A stretch of DNA of 64,000 bases, from assembly GCA_022606425.2 (NCBI GenBank), contig JAHDVF020001353.1, positions 558,001-622,000 of the forward strand, read 5' to 3'. The notes beneath the pieces are model-generated. The model saw only the letters and a program-made list of their open reading frames with translations, was not told the DNA's origin and searched no databases. The translations under genes and the position numbers were made by a program. Of the stretch, positions 19,481 to 29,325 are shown one piece after another; within the stretch, counting starts at the first letter, position 1, and every line of letters starts with the position of its first letter. The DNA comes from Lepidostoma basale (Eukaryota > Arthropoda > Insecta > Trichoptera > Lepidostomatidae).

Positions 19481-19620
19481 TTCTTGAACAATGATGTTAA
19501 ACTCCATATTAATTTATTAATGCGAATGTGAACGTCTGTTTTCTAGAAGTTTTATAGTGTTTATGGGAATGACATGTTTTGCCTTTCTAAGGAATTATTA
19601 AACACTTGATTTATTGATTT
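19481..19620 (-). repeat. FB-4 half-unit
   Basis: Outer end TTTCTTGAACAATGATGTTA and ACTCCATATTAATTTATTAA, then ACGTCTGTTTTCTAGAAG and ATGACATGTTTTGCCTTTCT. It matches the left half of 57528-57850. Confidence 0.65.
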
Positions 19621-19689
19621 ATTTAAAATTTATTCTATAATCGCCATCACTTCGGGTTACAGATTCACATTTGAATAATTTATTTAATG

Positions 19690-20165
19690 TGTGTGCCAAA
19701 GAGTTGTCACATAACACAGCATATTAAGGAGCACCAATGGCTGAAATGTCCAGAAAGGATTCAATACAAGCTCTGCTGTCTTTAAAGCGTTGCATGGAAT
19801 GGCACCAGCTAATATATCTGAACTCTGCATCAACGAGAACCTGAATGCCAGACAGTCTAAATTGCGATCAGCTAAGTCTTCTGCGATCGGTAGATTGACT
19901 GTGCCAAAACGCTGTCCAAACACAAACTTTGGCGACTGAGCCTTCGCGGTAGCCGGCCCTTCAGCCTGGAACAATCTTCCAACAGACCTTATATGCATAG
20001 AGAATTAGACAGAGTTTAGATCGAGACTCAAAACGCACCTTTTCAAAGTATCCTTTCCTGATAAGAAGGTTTGATCGACTACGTCAGGGTAGACCTTATA
20101 CAATTTTTTTAATTTTTTTTTAATTAGTTCATAAAAAAGAACATATTTCTACAGCGCTCTATGTA
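19690..20165 (+). mobile_element. LINE-B (L2-like) 3' part
   Basis: Encodes FKALHGMAPANISELCINEN, ARQSKLRSAKSSAIGRLTVP, FAVAGPSAWNNLP and RSRLKTHLFKVSFPDKK then stop, the L2-type C-terminal region. A few point changes and an internal stop at GD-stop-AF. The 3' UTR has CTACAGCGCTC and is cut before the (ATT)n tail. Confidence 0.8.
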
Positions 20166-20191
20166 TTATCCATTTTATTATACTTATTATA

Positions 20192-20450
20192 ACGACCTTC
20201 GTGGCCGAGTGGTAAGTGCATTGACTGCCACCCCGAAGGTTCCGGGTTCGATTCCCGGCGAGGGCTGTGTGATTGTCACACTGTCGTTGGTCTGGTGTAG
20301 AATTCACGGGACAATAAAATGGCGATAGATTAGCTATCTATCACATGTCACGAGAATCACTATGATAGCTATTATACCATTTACATCGATTTGGCTCACG
20401 CTGTCATGATGTAAAGAGCGATTCAACAAAATAATAATAATAATATAATG
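20192..20450 (+). mobile_element. SINE-1, full-length tRNA-derived copy
   Basis: tRNA-like head CTTCGTGGCCGAGTGG with A box TGGCCGAGTGG (20202-20212) and B box GGTTCGATTCC (20245-20255). Then a conserved body (GGTCTGGTGTAGAATTCAC, GGCGATAGATTAGCTA), the LINE-shared end ACATCGATTTGGCTCACGCT and an (AAT)n tail. The extra bases and the tail rule out a functional tRNA gene. RNA polymerase III transcription is expected from the two boxes. Confidence 0.9.
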
Positions 20451-21034
20451 TATTTAGAAAAGTATTCAAATATAAAACCACAACACAAAGTAATGACGAA
20501 TATAAAATAAATTCTAAATTATTTTAATTTGAGCCAAGGCCATCGTTACTTTTTTTGTAAGTACTTTAAAATATAATTTCTAGTGTAACAAAGCCTAAAG
20601 AAACTTCCACCGCGAGATTTCTGTAAATACAAATGAACCAAAATTTATTTTTAAATGCTGACGCGAGTTTAAAAATACGTTCGCACCTTGGGAGCCGGTG
20701 CTACTGTTAATAAGAGGGTAGTATATATTTATACTGACATTGATCACCCCTAAATCTGCACCCCCCGACACCCGGCTCTCGAGTGAAGACGGGATGTGTG
20801 AGCTCTTCAAATAGGGGTGGGAATCTGGGGTATATTTCTCAACAAGGGGTGGTTTACCTACAAGATTTGTTAGTTCAAACGATACATTAATACATCCACG
20901 TCGGAGTCACGTATTAATGCATCTCAAGGATATTTGTGTTGACTTTGAATGATTAAATGAACTTACTCGATTTACTAGCTAACTGCTGTTATCCTGGCAT
21001 GAGCTTCTGAGATATCAATAAAAAACACTTAATT

Positions 21035-21035
<1 letters not shown>
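20451..21035. other. Unassigned, single-copy-looking
   Basis: More GC than its surroundings at 20680-20830 (CTTGGGAGCCGGTGCTACTG; CCCGGCTCTCGAG). A 71-codon minus frame at 20595-20810 has no known domain. Could be host DNA; no gene assigned. Confidence 0.3.

Positions 21036-21038
<3 letters not shown>

Positions 21039-21083
<45 letters not shown>
21039..21083 (+). repeat. (AG)22 microsatellite
   Basis: Uninterrupted AG dinucleotides over about 44 bp. Confidence 0.98.
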
Positions 21084-21086
<3 letters not shown>

Positions 21087-21109
21087 TATATTATTAAATA
21101 CATAATATT

Positions 21110-21515
21110 CTTGAGATCACTGAGAAGAATGTGCGGAAAAACGATATATGATAGAATACCGAACGACGAAATAAGGAAGACATGTAAGGCAGATGAATGC
21201 ATCATTAGTAAAATAAAATAAAAATCCCTGAAATGGAACGTATGAACGAGAAAAAATGGTTAAAATGTTGTTTGCAAGCAGTGTGAGTGGAAAGAGATAC
21301 CGTGGAAAAAGACCAAGGAAAGCATAGCATGACCAAATTAATTTGATACTGAAAGGCGGTCACATTCGAAGTCGGAAAAATCGACGAGCGTGCATGTTTC
21401 GATGTATGAATGTGGAGAAATCTGGGGAGGTATGTCAGGGACAGAGCAGTATAGCGATTCATCTTCTCTGCCAACCCCTCCGGGGAAACGGCGTGCAGGT
21501 CGGTTAGTTAGTAAG
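21110..21515 (+). mobile_element. LINE-A 3' part
   Basis: Starts TTGAGATCACTGAGAAGAAT (SLRRMCGKT region), passes AAGACCAAGGAAAGCATAGC and CCTCCGGGGAAACGGCGTG and ends in GTTAGTTAGTAAG. Two or more frame breaks. Confidence 0.85.
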
Positions 21516-21722
21516 TTATTAGTTATATTCTTCAAAACGTCAATTAATTTAAGAATTACAAAATAAAATAATTGTGAATCCACGACACAAATGATCATGC
21601 GTAAAAAGAAGATATAAACATATTTATCACACATTCGTCTGAGAGATCTCTTTCTACTCCTTCGGAGTGACGATGTGATAGTTTTAGATTGGTAGTTAAC
21701 CCCTCATCACATATTTTAGCGC

Positions 21723-22333
21723 AGTCAGAGGTATGAAAAAAATATTTAAATTTTTTTTAGCCAGCAATTTTATTTGTTTTATAAAACCAACAATATTAAA
21801 TTATTATATTATGTTTTAACTTTGGAAAAAATAAATAAATTATATATGAATGGGTGAGGGGCTCACCCCTTAACGGGCTTTTTGTCCCTGATAGATATCT
21901 CCGACAACGACAGCATAAATTGTTTTACCTACCGGCCGCCAGAACCAACCTGCCTCTGGTGATACCGGTGGGAAGAGCAATTCATCTGCTGAACGCGGTC
22001 TCCTCAGAGATCGACGTCTTTCATATTAGTGAAAGTACGTTCAGAGGGCAAATACTATTAATTCTGGAGAGTATCCTGTCTTCCTTATGTTGAACCATCT
22101 CTCATTCGTTTCTGGTTGTATACTACACACAATATATTATTTTACCTGTTCTCAATAGATGCCTTAAAAAATAAATTTGTAATGTCTGTTGATGAAATAA
22201 ACTGATTTGATTTGATTTCAAATCAAGTTAAAACATAATGTAATAATGATATATTGGTGGTTTTATAAAATAAATTAAATTACCGTCAATTTGTTATTTA
22301 TTTAAAATACTAGTTTTTTTCATACCTCTGACT
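21723..22333. repeat. Inverted repeat split by a LINE
   Basis: AGTCAGAGGTATGAAAAAAA at 21723 is matched in reverse complement at 22314-22333, and the arms stay related inward to ATTATGTTTTAAC (21805-21820) and GTTAAAACATAATG (22227-22240). A CR1-like LINE end sits between the arms. The direct motif CTCACCCCTTAAC appears at 21861-21873 and at 22342-22354. Probably a foldback or MITE-type element disrupted by the LINE. Confidence 0.6.
21876..22215 (+). mobile_element. CR1/Jockey-like LINE 3' end, (TTGAT)n tail
   Basis: Encodes GLFVPDRYLRQRQHKLFYLP and RTNLPLVIPVGRAIHLLNA, ends at a stop near 22093, and has a 3' UTR ending AAATAAACTGATTTGATTTG. Same protein family as 27428-29037 but a distinct subfamily with TTGAT instead of TTGAA units. 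Confidence 0.8.
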
Positions 22334-22354
22334 GGGTGAGGAGCTCACCCCTTA

Positions 22355-22778
22355 ACCAATCTTGTTTTGCGTGTATAATAATTCTTATATCTTTCGTTGT
22401 AACTAAATTATTTTATCAAAATGAACAACCATGTTAAATATCTGATGGAAGTAAAAAAAAACGTTTATAATATAAACGTATAAATAAACCTTGTGTTAAG
22501 TTTTTCACCCATTTAACAAAGAGACGTATATAGGTTAGTGAGATTTATATGTATGATTATATCTTTAAGGCTGCGTATAAAACGTTTTAAAAAAAGGGAG
22601 TACCTCAAAATTTCAGTGGTTATCGTATATTCCGTTACCATTGTATAATCTTATGATTTTACTGAAATATCTTGATGGAAGTATATAATAATTAAATAAA
22701 ACGATATGAAGATAATAATATGTTTAAGTTGTTAATTTAAAATTCATCGTTTTATTTATTCATTGTTTCATGAACTTG
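22355..22778. other. Mostly unassigned; FB-2 trace
   Basis: GATTTTACTGAAATATCTTG and AATAATTAAATAAAACGATA at 22652-22710 are an FB-2 outer end without core. The rest is AT-rich with no gene. Confidence 0.4.
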
Positions 22779-22928
22779 TCGACCTTCGTGGCAGAGTAGT
22801 AAAATCTCTGACTTCCATACCGAAGGTCCCGGGTTCGATTCCCGGCGATGGCAGTGTGATTGACACATTGCCTTTGGTCTGGTGTAGAATTCTCGCGACA
22901 ATAAAATGGCGATAGATTGTCTACCTAT
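22779..22928 (+). mobile_element. SINE-1 copy, 3'-truncated
   Basis: Head CGACCTTCGTGGCAGAGTAG with a mutated A box, B box GGTTCGATTCC, body GGTCTGGTGTAGAATTC. It lacks the LINE-like 3' end and runs into a LINE-A copy at about 22930. Confidence 0.85.
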
Positions 22929-22934
22929 TTTATT

Positions 22935-23800
22935 TGATTTTGCCTTAAAAAAGCAAGACATATTTTCGCAGACGACGCTGTTTTAATCGCTGACAGCATG
23001 GACGAACTACAAGCCCTAGCGTCAAGAATGTACGAAGTATGCAATAAGTATGACCTTGTGATGAACGTGTCAAAGTCTAAAGTTATGGTATTTGAAAAGG
23101 AAGAATGTATGACGGATTGTGACATAAGTGCGAACGGTGAGAAATTTGAACAAGTTACCGGATTTTTTGATCTGGGAAGCATGTTTACAAGAGATGAAAG
23201 AATGGAGAAAAATATCGGAAGAAGGGTTGGAGCTGGAAACAAAATAAATGTTGCACTCAAAGTCATTACCGCAAATAGAAATATATCGACTGAAGCAAAG
23301 ATGGCAATGCACAATGGAGTTCTAGTCCCGACCATTATGTATCGAAGTGAAGCTTGGAGTTGGCAGAAGAAGGATGAAAGTAGGATAAATGCCGTAGAAG
23401 TGAGGTCACTAAGAAGGATGTGGAGAAAAACAATGTATGATAGAATATCTAATGATGAAGTAAGAAATGAATGCGTGATCAATACAATTAAGAAAGGGTC
23501 ACTAAGATGGTTTGGATATATGGAACGAATGGATGAGGGAAGAATGATTAAAATGATATATACAAGTAGTGTGAATGGGAAAAAAATCGAGGAAGACTAG
23601 GAAGACATGGCATGACCAAATTAATCAATTACCGAACGGCGGCCATGTCCGAAGTAGGAACAATCGACGAGCGTGCGTGTCACGATGTGTGAATGTAGAA
23701 GATGCGCAAGAATTATGCCAGGATAGAACAATGTGGCGATCCATTCTTTCGGCTTACCCTTCTGGGGAAACGCCGTGATGGTTAGTTAGTAATTTAGTTA
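22935..23800 (+). mobile_element. LINE-A, longest copy, with RT motif C
   Basis: Starts inside the RT palm: FADDAVLIADSMDELQ with FADD at 22965-22976, the catalytic metal-binding pair. Then VMNVSKSKVMVFEKE, the thumb region (RRVGAGNKINVALKV), HNGVLVPTIMYRSEAWSWQ, RSLRRMWRKTMYDRIS, GSLRWFGYMERMDEG and, after one frameshift near 23580, KTRKTWHDQINQLPNGGHV, stop, then CGTGATGGTTAGTTAG. Endonuclease and most of the RT are missing by 5' truncation. This is the best template in the window for the LINE-A C-terminal half. Clade is uncertain; RTE-like is my inference from the architecture. Confidence 0.9.
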
Positions 23801-24200
23801 GTTACTATCGCTATAAAATATTCGAAGATTTTAACATATGAAAATCAATCAATTTGTGTTCGAATTTATAAAATAAAACTAAGTTATTTACATAATGTTC
23901 AGTATGATTGATTCTACATTGAATACATTTACGTATTTTGTCAGACGAGTGTGTAAGTACAAAAGTTATGAATATTATAAATCAAAATTCTGTCCAAACT
24001 TCTGGGCATCCCTTCAAACTTTTGACGCAGAGGAAAACTCTCCACCACCATCGCGTATGTATAGCGGAAGACCCTACGTCAAAATCCTTAAATTATGATC
24101 CACCAAGTTTCGTGACTCTTTTTATACTTACGAGAAATTAATAAGGCGAGTTTATCTTCATTTTCACACTAGATCAAATATGCCAATTAGTCAGAGGAAT
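23801..24200. other. Unassigned
   Basis: Two overlapping 67-codon plus frames (23895-24098, 23938-24141) with no recognisable domain. Single-copy-looking; no gene assigned. Confidence 0.3.
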
Positions 24201-24424
24201 CGACGTGCGTAAGGAGTCGAGGTAGACCGAGAAAAACATGGCATGACCAAATTAATAAAATATTTAAGGTTGGTCATGTCAGAAGCCAAAAGAATCGACA
24301 TGCGTGTATGACTCGTTGTATGAATGTGGAGGAATCTAGAGAGGTTTGTCAGGATTGAGTAGTGTGGCGGTCCATTCTCTCTGCCTACCCCTGCTGGAAA
24401 ACGGCGTGATGGTTTTTTGTTGTT
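24201..24424 (+). mobile_element. LINE-A 3' end, (GTT)n tail type
   Basis: GGAGTCGAGGTAGACCGAG, AACATGGCATGACCAAATTA, AAGGTTGGTCATGTCAGAAG and end GGCGTGATGGTTTTTTGTTG. Short 5'-truncated copy. Confidence 0.85.
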
Positions 24425-24545
24425 GTTGAGTGGTGGTCTTCTAGCAGTGTGATTAGCACACTGTTTTTGGTCTGGTGTAGATTCACATGACAATAAAATG
24501 GTGATAATTTAGCTACCTACCACATTTCATGAAAATCAATATAAT
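24425..24545 (+). mobile_element. SINE-1 body fragment
   Basis: Lacks the tRNA head; carries TTTGGTCTGGTGTAGATTCA and AATAAAATGGTGATAATTTA. It follows the LINE-A (GTT)n tail directly. Confidence 0.75.
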
Positions 24546-24666
24546 AGCTTAAAAAGATGTTTACAGTTATTGGGTTCAAACGACCTGTTTTATAAATAAA
24601 ATACGTATATGCAATGAGTAGAAAAAAATAAGTTTTCTTATTATTCAACTAAGTATGTAACTAACC

Positions 24667-24917
24667 AAATGATTTTACTGAAATCTCTTGATGAAAGTTC
24701 ATTTTAAATAATAATTAAATAAGACTATGTTTTTTAATTACTTCCACTTTTGTCTTTATTTTCGACAGCGACCGGTTTCGCCAGGCTTCCTGACATCGAC
24801 AGACTGGCCCAGACCAGTCTGTCGATGCCAGCGAGCCTGGCGAAACCGATCGCTCTCGAAAATAAAGACAAAAGTTGAGGTAGTTATAAAACATCGGTTT
24901 ATTTAATTATTATTTAA
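24667..24917. mobile_element. FB-2, complete 251-bp palindromic unit
   Basis: From AAATGATTTTACTGAAATC to TTTAATTATTATTTAA. Arms from about 24750 to 24880 fold on each other around GACTGGCCCAGACCAGTC. Each arm carries a hammerhead-like core. GTAACTAACC (24657-24666) and GTAATTAACC (24918-24927) flank it: a 10-bp target duplication with one mismatch, within a LINE-A 3' tail. No coding capacity. Confidence 0.8.
24815..24862 (+). ncRNA. Hammerhead-like motif (FB-2, right arm)
   Basis: CTGTCGA (24819-24825; the sixth core position is T, expected A), stem II GCCAG-CGAGC-CTGGC, GAAAC (24842-24846), CGATCGCTCTC. The left arm has the same motif on the minus strand with GAAACCGGTC. The core substitution argues against efficient cleavage. 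Confidence 0.35.
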
Positions 24918-25310
24918 GTAATTAACCATCACGCCGTTTCTCCGAAGGAGTAGGCAGAAATAATGGACCGCCACATTGTTCTTCCCTGACATGCTTCTCT
25001 CGTCAACATTCATACATCGTGTCATGCACGCACATCTATTTCTCCGACTCCTCATGTGGCCGACATTCAATATTTGATTTAAATAAATCAAATGGTCGTG
25101 CCACTTTTCCTCCGTGTTTTTTTTTATTTCTAGTTCCGTTTACATAATTAATATACACTTTTTAACCATTCTTTCCATGTGTCCTAACTATGTTAATTAT
25201 AATTATCTTCATTATAATTCGCACAGCATTCACTTCTTATATTTCATTCACTCTATCATACACAGATTTTCCACACATTCGTCAAGAAATCTCATTTAGA
25301 CTACATTTAT
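24918..25310 (-). mobile_element. LINE-A copy
   Basis: CATCACGCCGTTTCTCCGAA, then minus-strand ILNVGHMRSRRNRCACMTRC and, near 25200, degraded GSLRW to VYDRVS text. Many small indels. Confidence 0.8.
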
Positions 25311-25329
25311 TCTTTTAAAATAAATATTT

Positions 25330-25555
25330 TTATGTTATTTTTTTTATGTTATTTTATTTTATTTTACATCATTGTATTTTATATGATTTGTTTTATTGTA
25401 TTTTATATTATTGTGCGTGGGAGATGCCTATTAGTGGCGATGAGGTTCGCAACCCATCACACCGCGTCTCCCGCGGAGCGAAAAGAGAAGGAATGACATC
25501 GGTTAAAATGTGACAGTCCATTCTTTCTGCCTACCCTTTCGGGGATAGTTTACTT
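25330..25555 (+). mobile_element. SINE-4 copy, tail lost
   Basis: ATTTTATTTTACATCATTGT, then GGGAGATGCCTATTAGTGGC, GGTTCGCAACCC and CTGCCTACCCTTTCGGGGA, where it stops. AT-rich upstream half present in shortened form. Confidence 0.7.
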
Positions 25556-26004
25556 TTAGTCGGCACAAGAACACAATCCTTATTCGAGCAACTAAAAGTA
25601 AGTAAGAGGCATTTTGCAGCAATGTATTTTCCGGTTATTATTACAATATATAATCATATACAATTAAGTAGTTATTTATTGCAAAGTACCACTAGTGTTG
25701 GGCACAGCATGCGTGATTAATGCGTGACTGAATGCTTCCAGTCCTAGCGAGTATAATTCATTATAATCCCGATCGCAGATAACCGCAACACAATTCTGCT
25801 TTCAAATGAGCAGATATCACGTGTTCATTAATGTAACAATGTACTGCACAATATATTTATATAATTAAATAATATCTATGGGCACAGATGAATCGAGAAG
25901 CATTTGAAAATATATTTCTAAAATAAAGACCCACAAATTAAAAAGATGCAAACCGTTACGTTAAGTCTCAACCTTATCAGTTCATAACGCTACTTCAACA
26001 ACGT
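25556..26004. other. Unassigned
   Basis: Includes GGCATTTTGCAGCAATG and a moderately mixed sequence at 25690-25820. No gene or repeat recognised. Confidence 0.3.
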
Positions 26005-26655
26005 TTTAACCCTTACCACTCCTTTGTCGAATGCCAGCCGACATCGCTATATGTAAGACGATTAAAATCCGTCAAAAGGAGTATTCCCGATGACACTTTC
26101 AAAACTCTTGTAAATTCCTTCGTTGTGTCACGACTCGACTATTGTAATGGAATTTATGCTTAAAAGTCAAGGAAGATCCAGTATAAACTCTGCTGGACAG
26201 TCTTCAAAGCGTGCCATAGAATGGCACCGAGTTATATATCTGAACTCTGTATAACAGACAGCCTAAATACAAGGAAATACACACTTCGCTCGGCGAACTC
26301 CTCGGCAATAGGAAGATTAGCTGAGACGAAGCGTTGCCCCAGTACAAATTTTGGGGGCCGAGCGTTCGCGGTAGCCGGTTCATCAGCTTGGAACAATCTC
26401 CCTTCACACCTCAGATGCATAAATGATCCGACAGCTTTCAGATCTAAACTGAAAACCCATCTTTTTCATATTTCATACCCAATTTAAACGTTTATACTTT
26501 GTTCTACTATACTTTTTAACCGATCGCTAAAATCAGATGCAGCGTTCAAATTTAGATTTTTAGATTTAAAACACGTCTTAATGCGCCCTTGAGGTGATTA
26601 CATCACAAAAACGGCGCTATAAAAGTTTGCATATTATTATTATTATTATTACAAC
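26005..26655 (+). mobile_element. LINE-B (L2-like) copy with (ATT)n tail
   Basis: Early part encodes VSRLDYCNGIYA after TFKTLVNSFV; an internal deletion near 26165 then joins to KINSAGQSSKRAI-type text. The frame at 26221-26487 encodes YTLRSANSSAIGRLAETKRC, FAVAGSSAWNNLPSHL and KLKTHLFHISYPI, stop. The 3' UTR has AAACGGCGCTATAA and ends in ATTATTATTATT. 5'-truncated. Confidence 0.85.
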
Positions 26656-26866
26656 TCAGTTGTCGGCAGGCGGCCGAAAAGATAAGACTTGTGCGCGCGG
26701 TGTATTTTCCCGCGCAAAACTTGACGCGTGTCGTTGTTTCTTGTGATTATTCGTTAAAACAACATTTAATTTCACGTTTTAATAAGATTTTGACTGTTTT
26801 CCGTTTTTATTTTACGATAAAATAATCCTTGCAAATTCACATAACCTAAAATGGCGGGAACTTAGC
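26656..26866 (+). other. Region upstream of the piggyBac fragment
   Basis: GC-rich text with GCGCGCGGTGTATTTTCCCG and a repeated GCGCAAAACTTGACGCG. It may belong to the same element, but I find no TTAA-CCC terminus. Confidence 0.3.
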
Positions 26867-27079
26867 GTGATACGTCATGCAGAGGAGCGATTAGAGTACA
26901 AGCCCCACTTAATTGCGAAACTGGACAAAGGTTCTAAAGACTGTACTGTGTGCAGTAACAGAAAGATTCCAGGGGGAAGACGGGAAACAGTGTGGGTTTG
27001 TGAGACCTGTTTCAGAAAACCTGGTCTCCATCCTGGAGATAGGTTTAAAAAGTACCATACTATGCAAAACTATAAGTAG
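26867..27079 (+). pseudogene. piggyBac-like transposase C-terminus
   Basis: Encodes CTVCSNRKIPGGRRETVWVC followed by ETCFRKPGLHPG and FKKYHTMQNYK, stop. This is the C-terminal cysteine-rich domain of piggyBac-type transposases (CxxC, RET, CxxC, PGLH, FxxYH). The cysteine usually present before FKKYHT is arginine here (GDRFKKYHT). The DDD catalytic domain is absent, so it is an inactive remnant of at most 70 residues. Confidence 0.75.
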
Positions 27080-27352
27080 TCCATAATGTTTTTTGTAAAT
27101 TGTTTTTTATTTAAAGAATTACAAATGAATTTTTAACGATTTTTTATGTAACTACCTATCAATAAAAATATTTTGACATTATTTAAATTAGAGTTGGCTG
27201 ACAAACAATATCAAAAAATAATGGAGTGGGAAAGTTTAATGGCGCAAGACATCGGACGCGAAAAAAAAACTGACTTTTTCATTCGTATTAATTATTTAAT
27301 ATGGAGTTTACATCATTATTCAAGAAACAATAAATTCATCCACTTTATTTTT
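27080..27352. other. AT-rich stretch with FB-4 end
   Basis: ATGGAGTTTACATCATTATT and CAAGAAACAATAAAT at 27301-27336 are an FB-4 outer end. The rest shows no gene. Confidence 0.4.
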
Positions 27353-27425
27353 TAGAATGGGGGCCAAACGGTTTCGCTCCAAGCGAGCTTCTTCAGGGCT
27401 TTATACATACTAAAATTAAACATCG
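27353..27425 (-). repeat. FB-5 unit
   Basis: GGGGGCCAAACGGTTTCGCT, CCAAGCGAGCTTCTTCAGGG; related to 36056-36135 and 36873-36935. Abuts the tail of the CR1-like LINE. Confidence 0.6.
27360..27400 (-). ncRNA. Hammerhead-like motif (FB-5)
   Basis: Minus strand CTGAAGA (27396-27390), hairpin GCTC-GCTTG-GAGC, GAAAC (27375-27371), CGTTT. CUGANGA and GAAA are intact; a GUU could serve as cleavage triplet but stem III is not self-complementary in this copy. Confidence 0.45.
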
Positions 27426-27427
27426 AG

Positions 27428-29037
27428 ATTCAATTCAATTCAATTCAATTCAATTTATTTTTAAATCATAAACATTACAGTATTAAACCAAGGCGCTTAT
27501 GACTATACAGGTAGGTAAAAAAAATAATTATTTTAAACAGTAAATACAATAAAGAAATTTAAAAATAGACAAAAACACAAAAACACCAGATAATTAAAAA
27601 ATAAAGACCAAATAAATAATTAGAAACAATAAGAAGAACAACACATTATTTAAGAGATAGATGTTTTCTGAGGGAAGCCTCACTATCGTGAAAGATGTCC
27701 ACATCCGAAGAGATGCGGTTTAGAAGGATTATTGCCCTGCCCACGGGCATAACTTTAGGTAAATTGGTTCTACACAGTGGCAGGTGAAATAATCTATGTT
27801 GCCTTTGTCGCAGATAATTGTCAGGGACAAACAAAGTCAAGTCATTCAAAATATCCGAGTTATGTATTCGACCACGAATCAGTTGAAAAAAATGAACACC
27901 CAAATGGATAGTTCGTCTAATTTCTAATGATTGGTAGTCCAGCATACCCAGCAAGAAATCAGTTGGGTACAGCCAGGGGTAATAACCGTTATCTTTGAGG
28001 TACAAAAAACGTAAGAACTTTTTTTGTACCTTTTCAATCAACAGGCAATATTTATTTTCATGTGGTGCCCACACCAGTGTACCAAATTCCAACCGACTTC
28101 TTACCAAAGAGTTATACAATAACTTCAGAACTTTTGAATTGGTAACATCTTTCCCATTCCTAATAACAAATCCCAAAATCTTATGGGAGCTATTACTTAC
28201 TGAAGTAATATGAAGACTGAAAGATAATTTAGGATCGAATGTAACTCCCAAATCTTTCGAAGACGTAGTCCTATCCAGTGATATACCATCCATTGTATAG
28301 CTGTGATAGATCGTCGTGCGAGCTCTAGTATAGGACATGATGAAACACTTCGATATATTAAAATACAATTTGTTTCTTTTACTCCATTCCAAGACGCTGT
28401 GAATGTCTTTTTGGAGTTTAAAACAATCGTCGACAGATTTAATTTCTCGAAATATTTTTAAATCGTCGGCAAACAAGAGGCTATTGGAATATTTGATATT
28501 TTTAGTAATATCATTAATAAAAATTGTAAATAACAACGGCCCTAGGATGGAACCCTGAGGAACTCCAGAAGGTGTGGAGAACTGATTGAATTGGAAGAGT
28601 CCATAAGCTACGAATTGTTGTCTCTTCGAGAGGTAACTATTGAAAAATTGGACTAAGGTATCACTTAGACCAATTTTACGAAGTTTAGTTAAAAGAATTG
28701 AATGATCAACTTTGTCAAAAGCTTTTGAGAAATCATTGTATGCACAGTCAACTTGAAAACCTTTATCCAGGGATTTCGAGACGAAATTTGTGAATACCAT
28801 AAGATTCGTATTGGTAGAACGTGCCGGTCTGAAACCATGTTGCTCATTGACCACGAAGGGTTCAATTTTTGGATTAATAACTGAATGGATCAATGATTCG
28901 AATGCCTTAGCAGGGGCTGACAATATTGCAACCGGTCTATAGTTTTCGACACACGATTTAATGCCTTTTTTGAAAACTGGAGAGATTTTTGAAGATTTTT
29001 GAAGAGATATTAATAACATTAAGGGGAGGTGGCTAAT
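27428..29037 (-). mobile_element. CR1/Jockey-like LINE, RT-containing, (TTGAA)n tail
   Basis: A 1.6-kb 5'-truncated copy. On its own strand it enters inside the RT, keeps an open frame to the natural stop and ends with a 3' UTR and five TTGAA units (27428-27455). Its last 131 codons translate identically to the copy at 48184-48804, which points to recent activity. Confidence 0.9.
27646..29019 (-). CDS. Reverse transcriptase of a CR1/Jockey-like LINE, 5'-truncated
   Basis: 457 codons without a stop. RT motifs in order: SCVENYRPVAILSAPAKAFE (residues 22-41), GFRPARSTNTNL (62-73), palm motif A DFSKAFDKVDH (from 96), SGVPQGSILGPLLF (151-164), catalytic FADD (183-186), then the thumb (SSKDLGVTFDPKLSF) and the C-terminal LRQRQHRLFHLPLCRTNLPK. 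RNA-templated DNA synthesis at a nicked target is the family's role. The endonuclease and first ORF are missing, so this copy cannot move by itself; the first ATG here is only an arbitrary start within the truncated frame. Confidence 0.9.
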   Translation of the reverse strand: MLLISLQKSSKISPVFKKGIKSCVENYRPVAILSAPAKAFESLIHSVINPKIEPFVVNEQHGFRPARSTNTNLMVFTNFVSKSLDKGFQVDCAYNDFSKAFDKVDHSILLTKLRKIGLSDTLVQFFNSYLSKRQQFVAYGLFQFNQFSTPSGVPQGSILGPLLFTIFINDITKNIKYSNSLLFADDLKIFREIKSVDDCFKLQKDIHSVLEWSKRNKLYFNISKCFIMSYTRARTTIYHSYTMDGISLDRTTSSKDLGVTFDPKLSFSLHITSVSNSSHKILGFVIRNGKDVTNSKVLKLLYNSLVRSRLEFGTLVWAPHENKYCLLIEKVQKKFLRFLYLKDNGYYPWLYPTDFLLGMLDYQSLEIRRTIHLGVHFFQLIRGRIHNSDILNDLTLFVPDNYLRQRQHRLFHLPLCRTNLPKVMPVGRAIILLNRISSDVDIFHDSEASLRKHLSLK

Positions 29038-29149
29038 TTAGAAAGACAGGGGCGAGAGAGAGGGGGGGGGATGTATATAATTAGCTATTAAGTGCAGAGG
29101 AGGGAGGGGAAGGGGTAAGCTTAGGGATTATTATTGGAAACATATTTAT
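29038..29149. other. Purine-rich flank of the LINE
   Basis: Runs such as GAGAGAGAGGGGGGGGGATG and GGAGGGAGGGGAAGGGG on the plus strand. Low complexity; no gene. Confidence 0.6.
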
Positions 29150-29325
29150 TACTAAAAGGCGGCCACATTCGAAGTCGGAACAATCGACGTGCGTGCATGG
29201 TACGATGTATGAATGTAGAGGAATCCCGTGAGGTATGCCAGGACAGGCCAGTGTGGCGATCCATCCTCTCTGCCTACCCCTCAGGGGAAATGGCGTGATG
29301 GTTAGTTAGTTAGTTAGTTATTTAA
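29150..29325 (+). mobile_element. LINE-A 3' end
   Basis: AAAGGCGGCCACATTCGAAG, TGGTACGATGTATGAATGTA and end GGCGTGATGGTTAGTTAG. Closest to 49580-49955. Confidence 0.85.

Noticed and set aside
20192..20280. A true tRNA gene at the SINE-1 head
   Set aside because: A and B boxes are good, but the acceptor stem does not close, and the same head is followed by an identical non-tRNA body in several copies.
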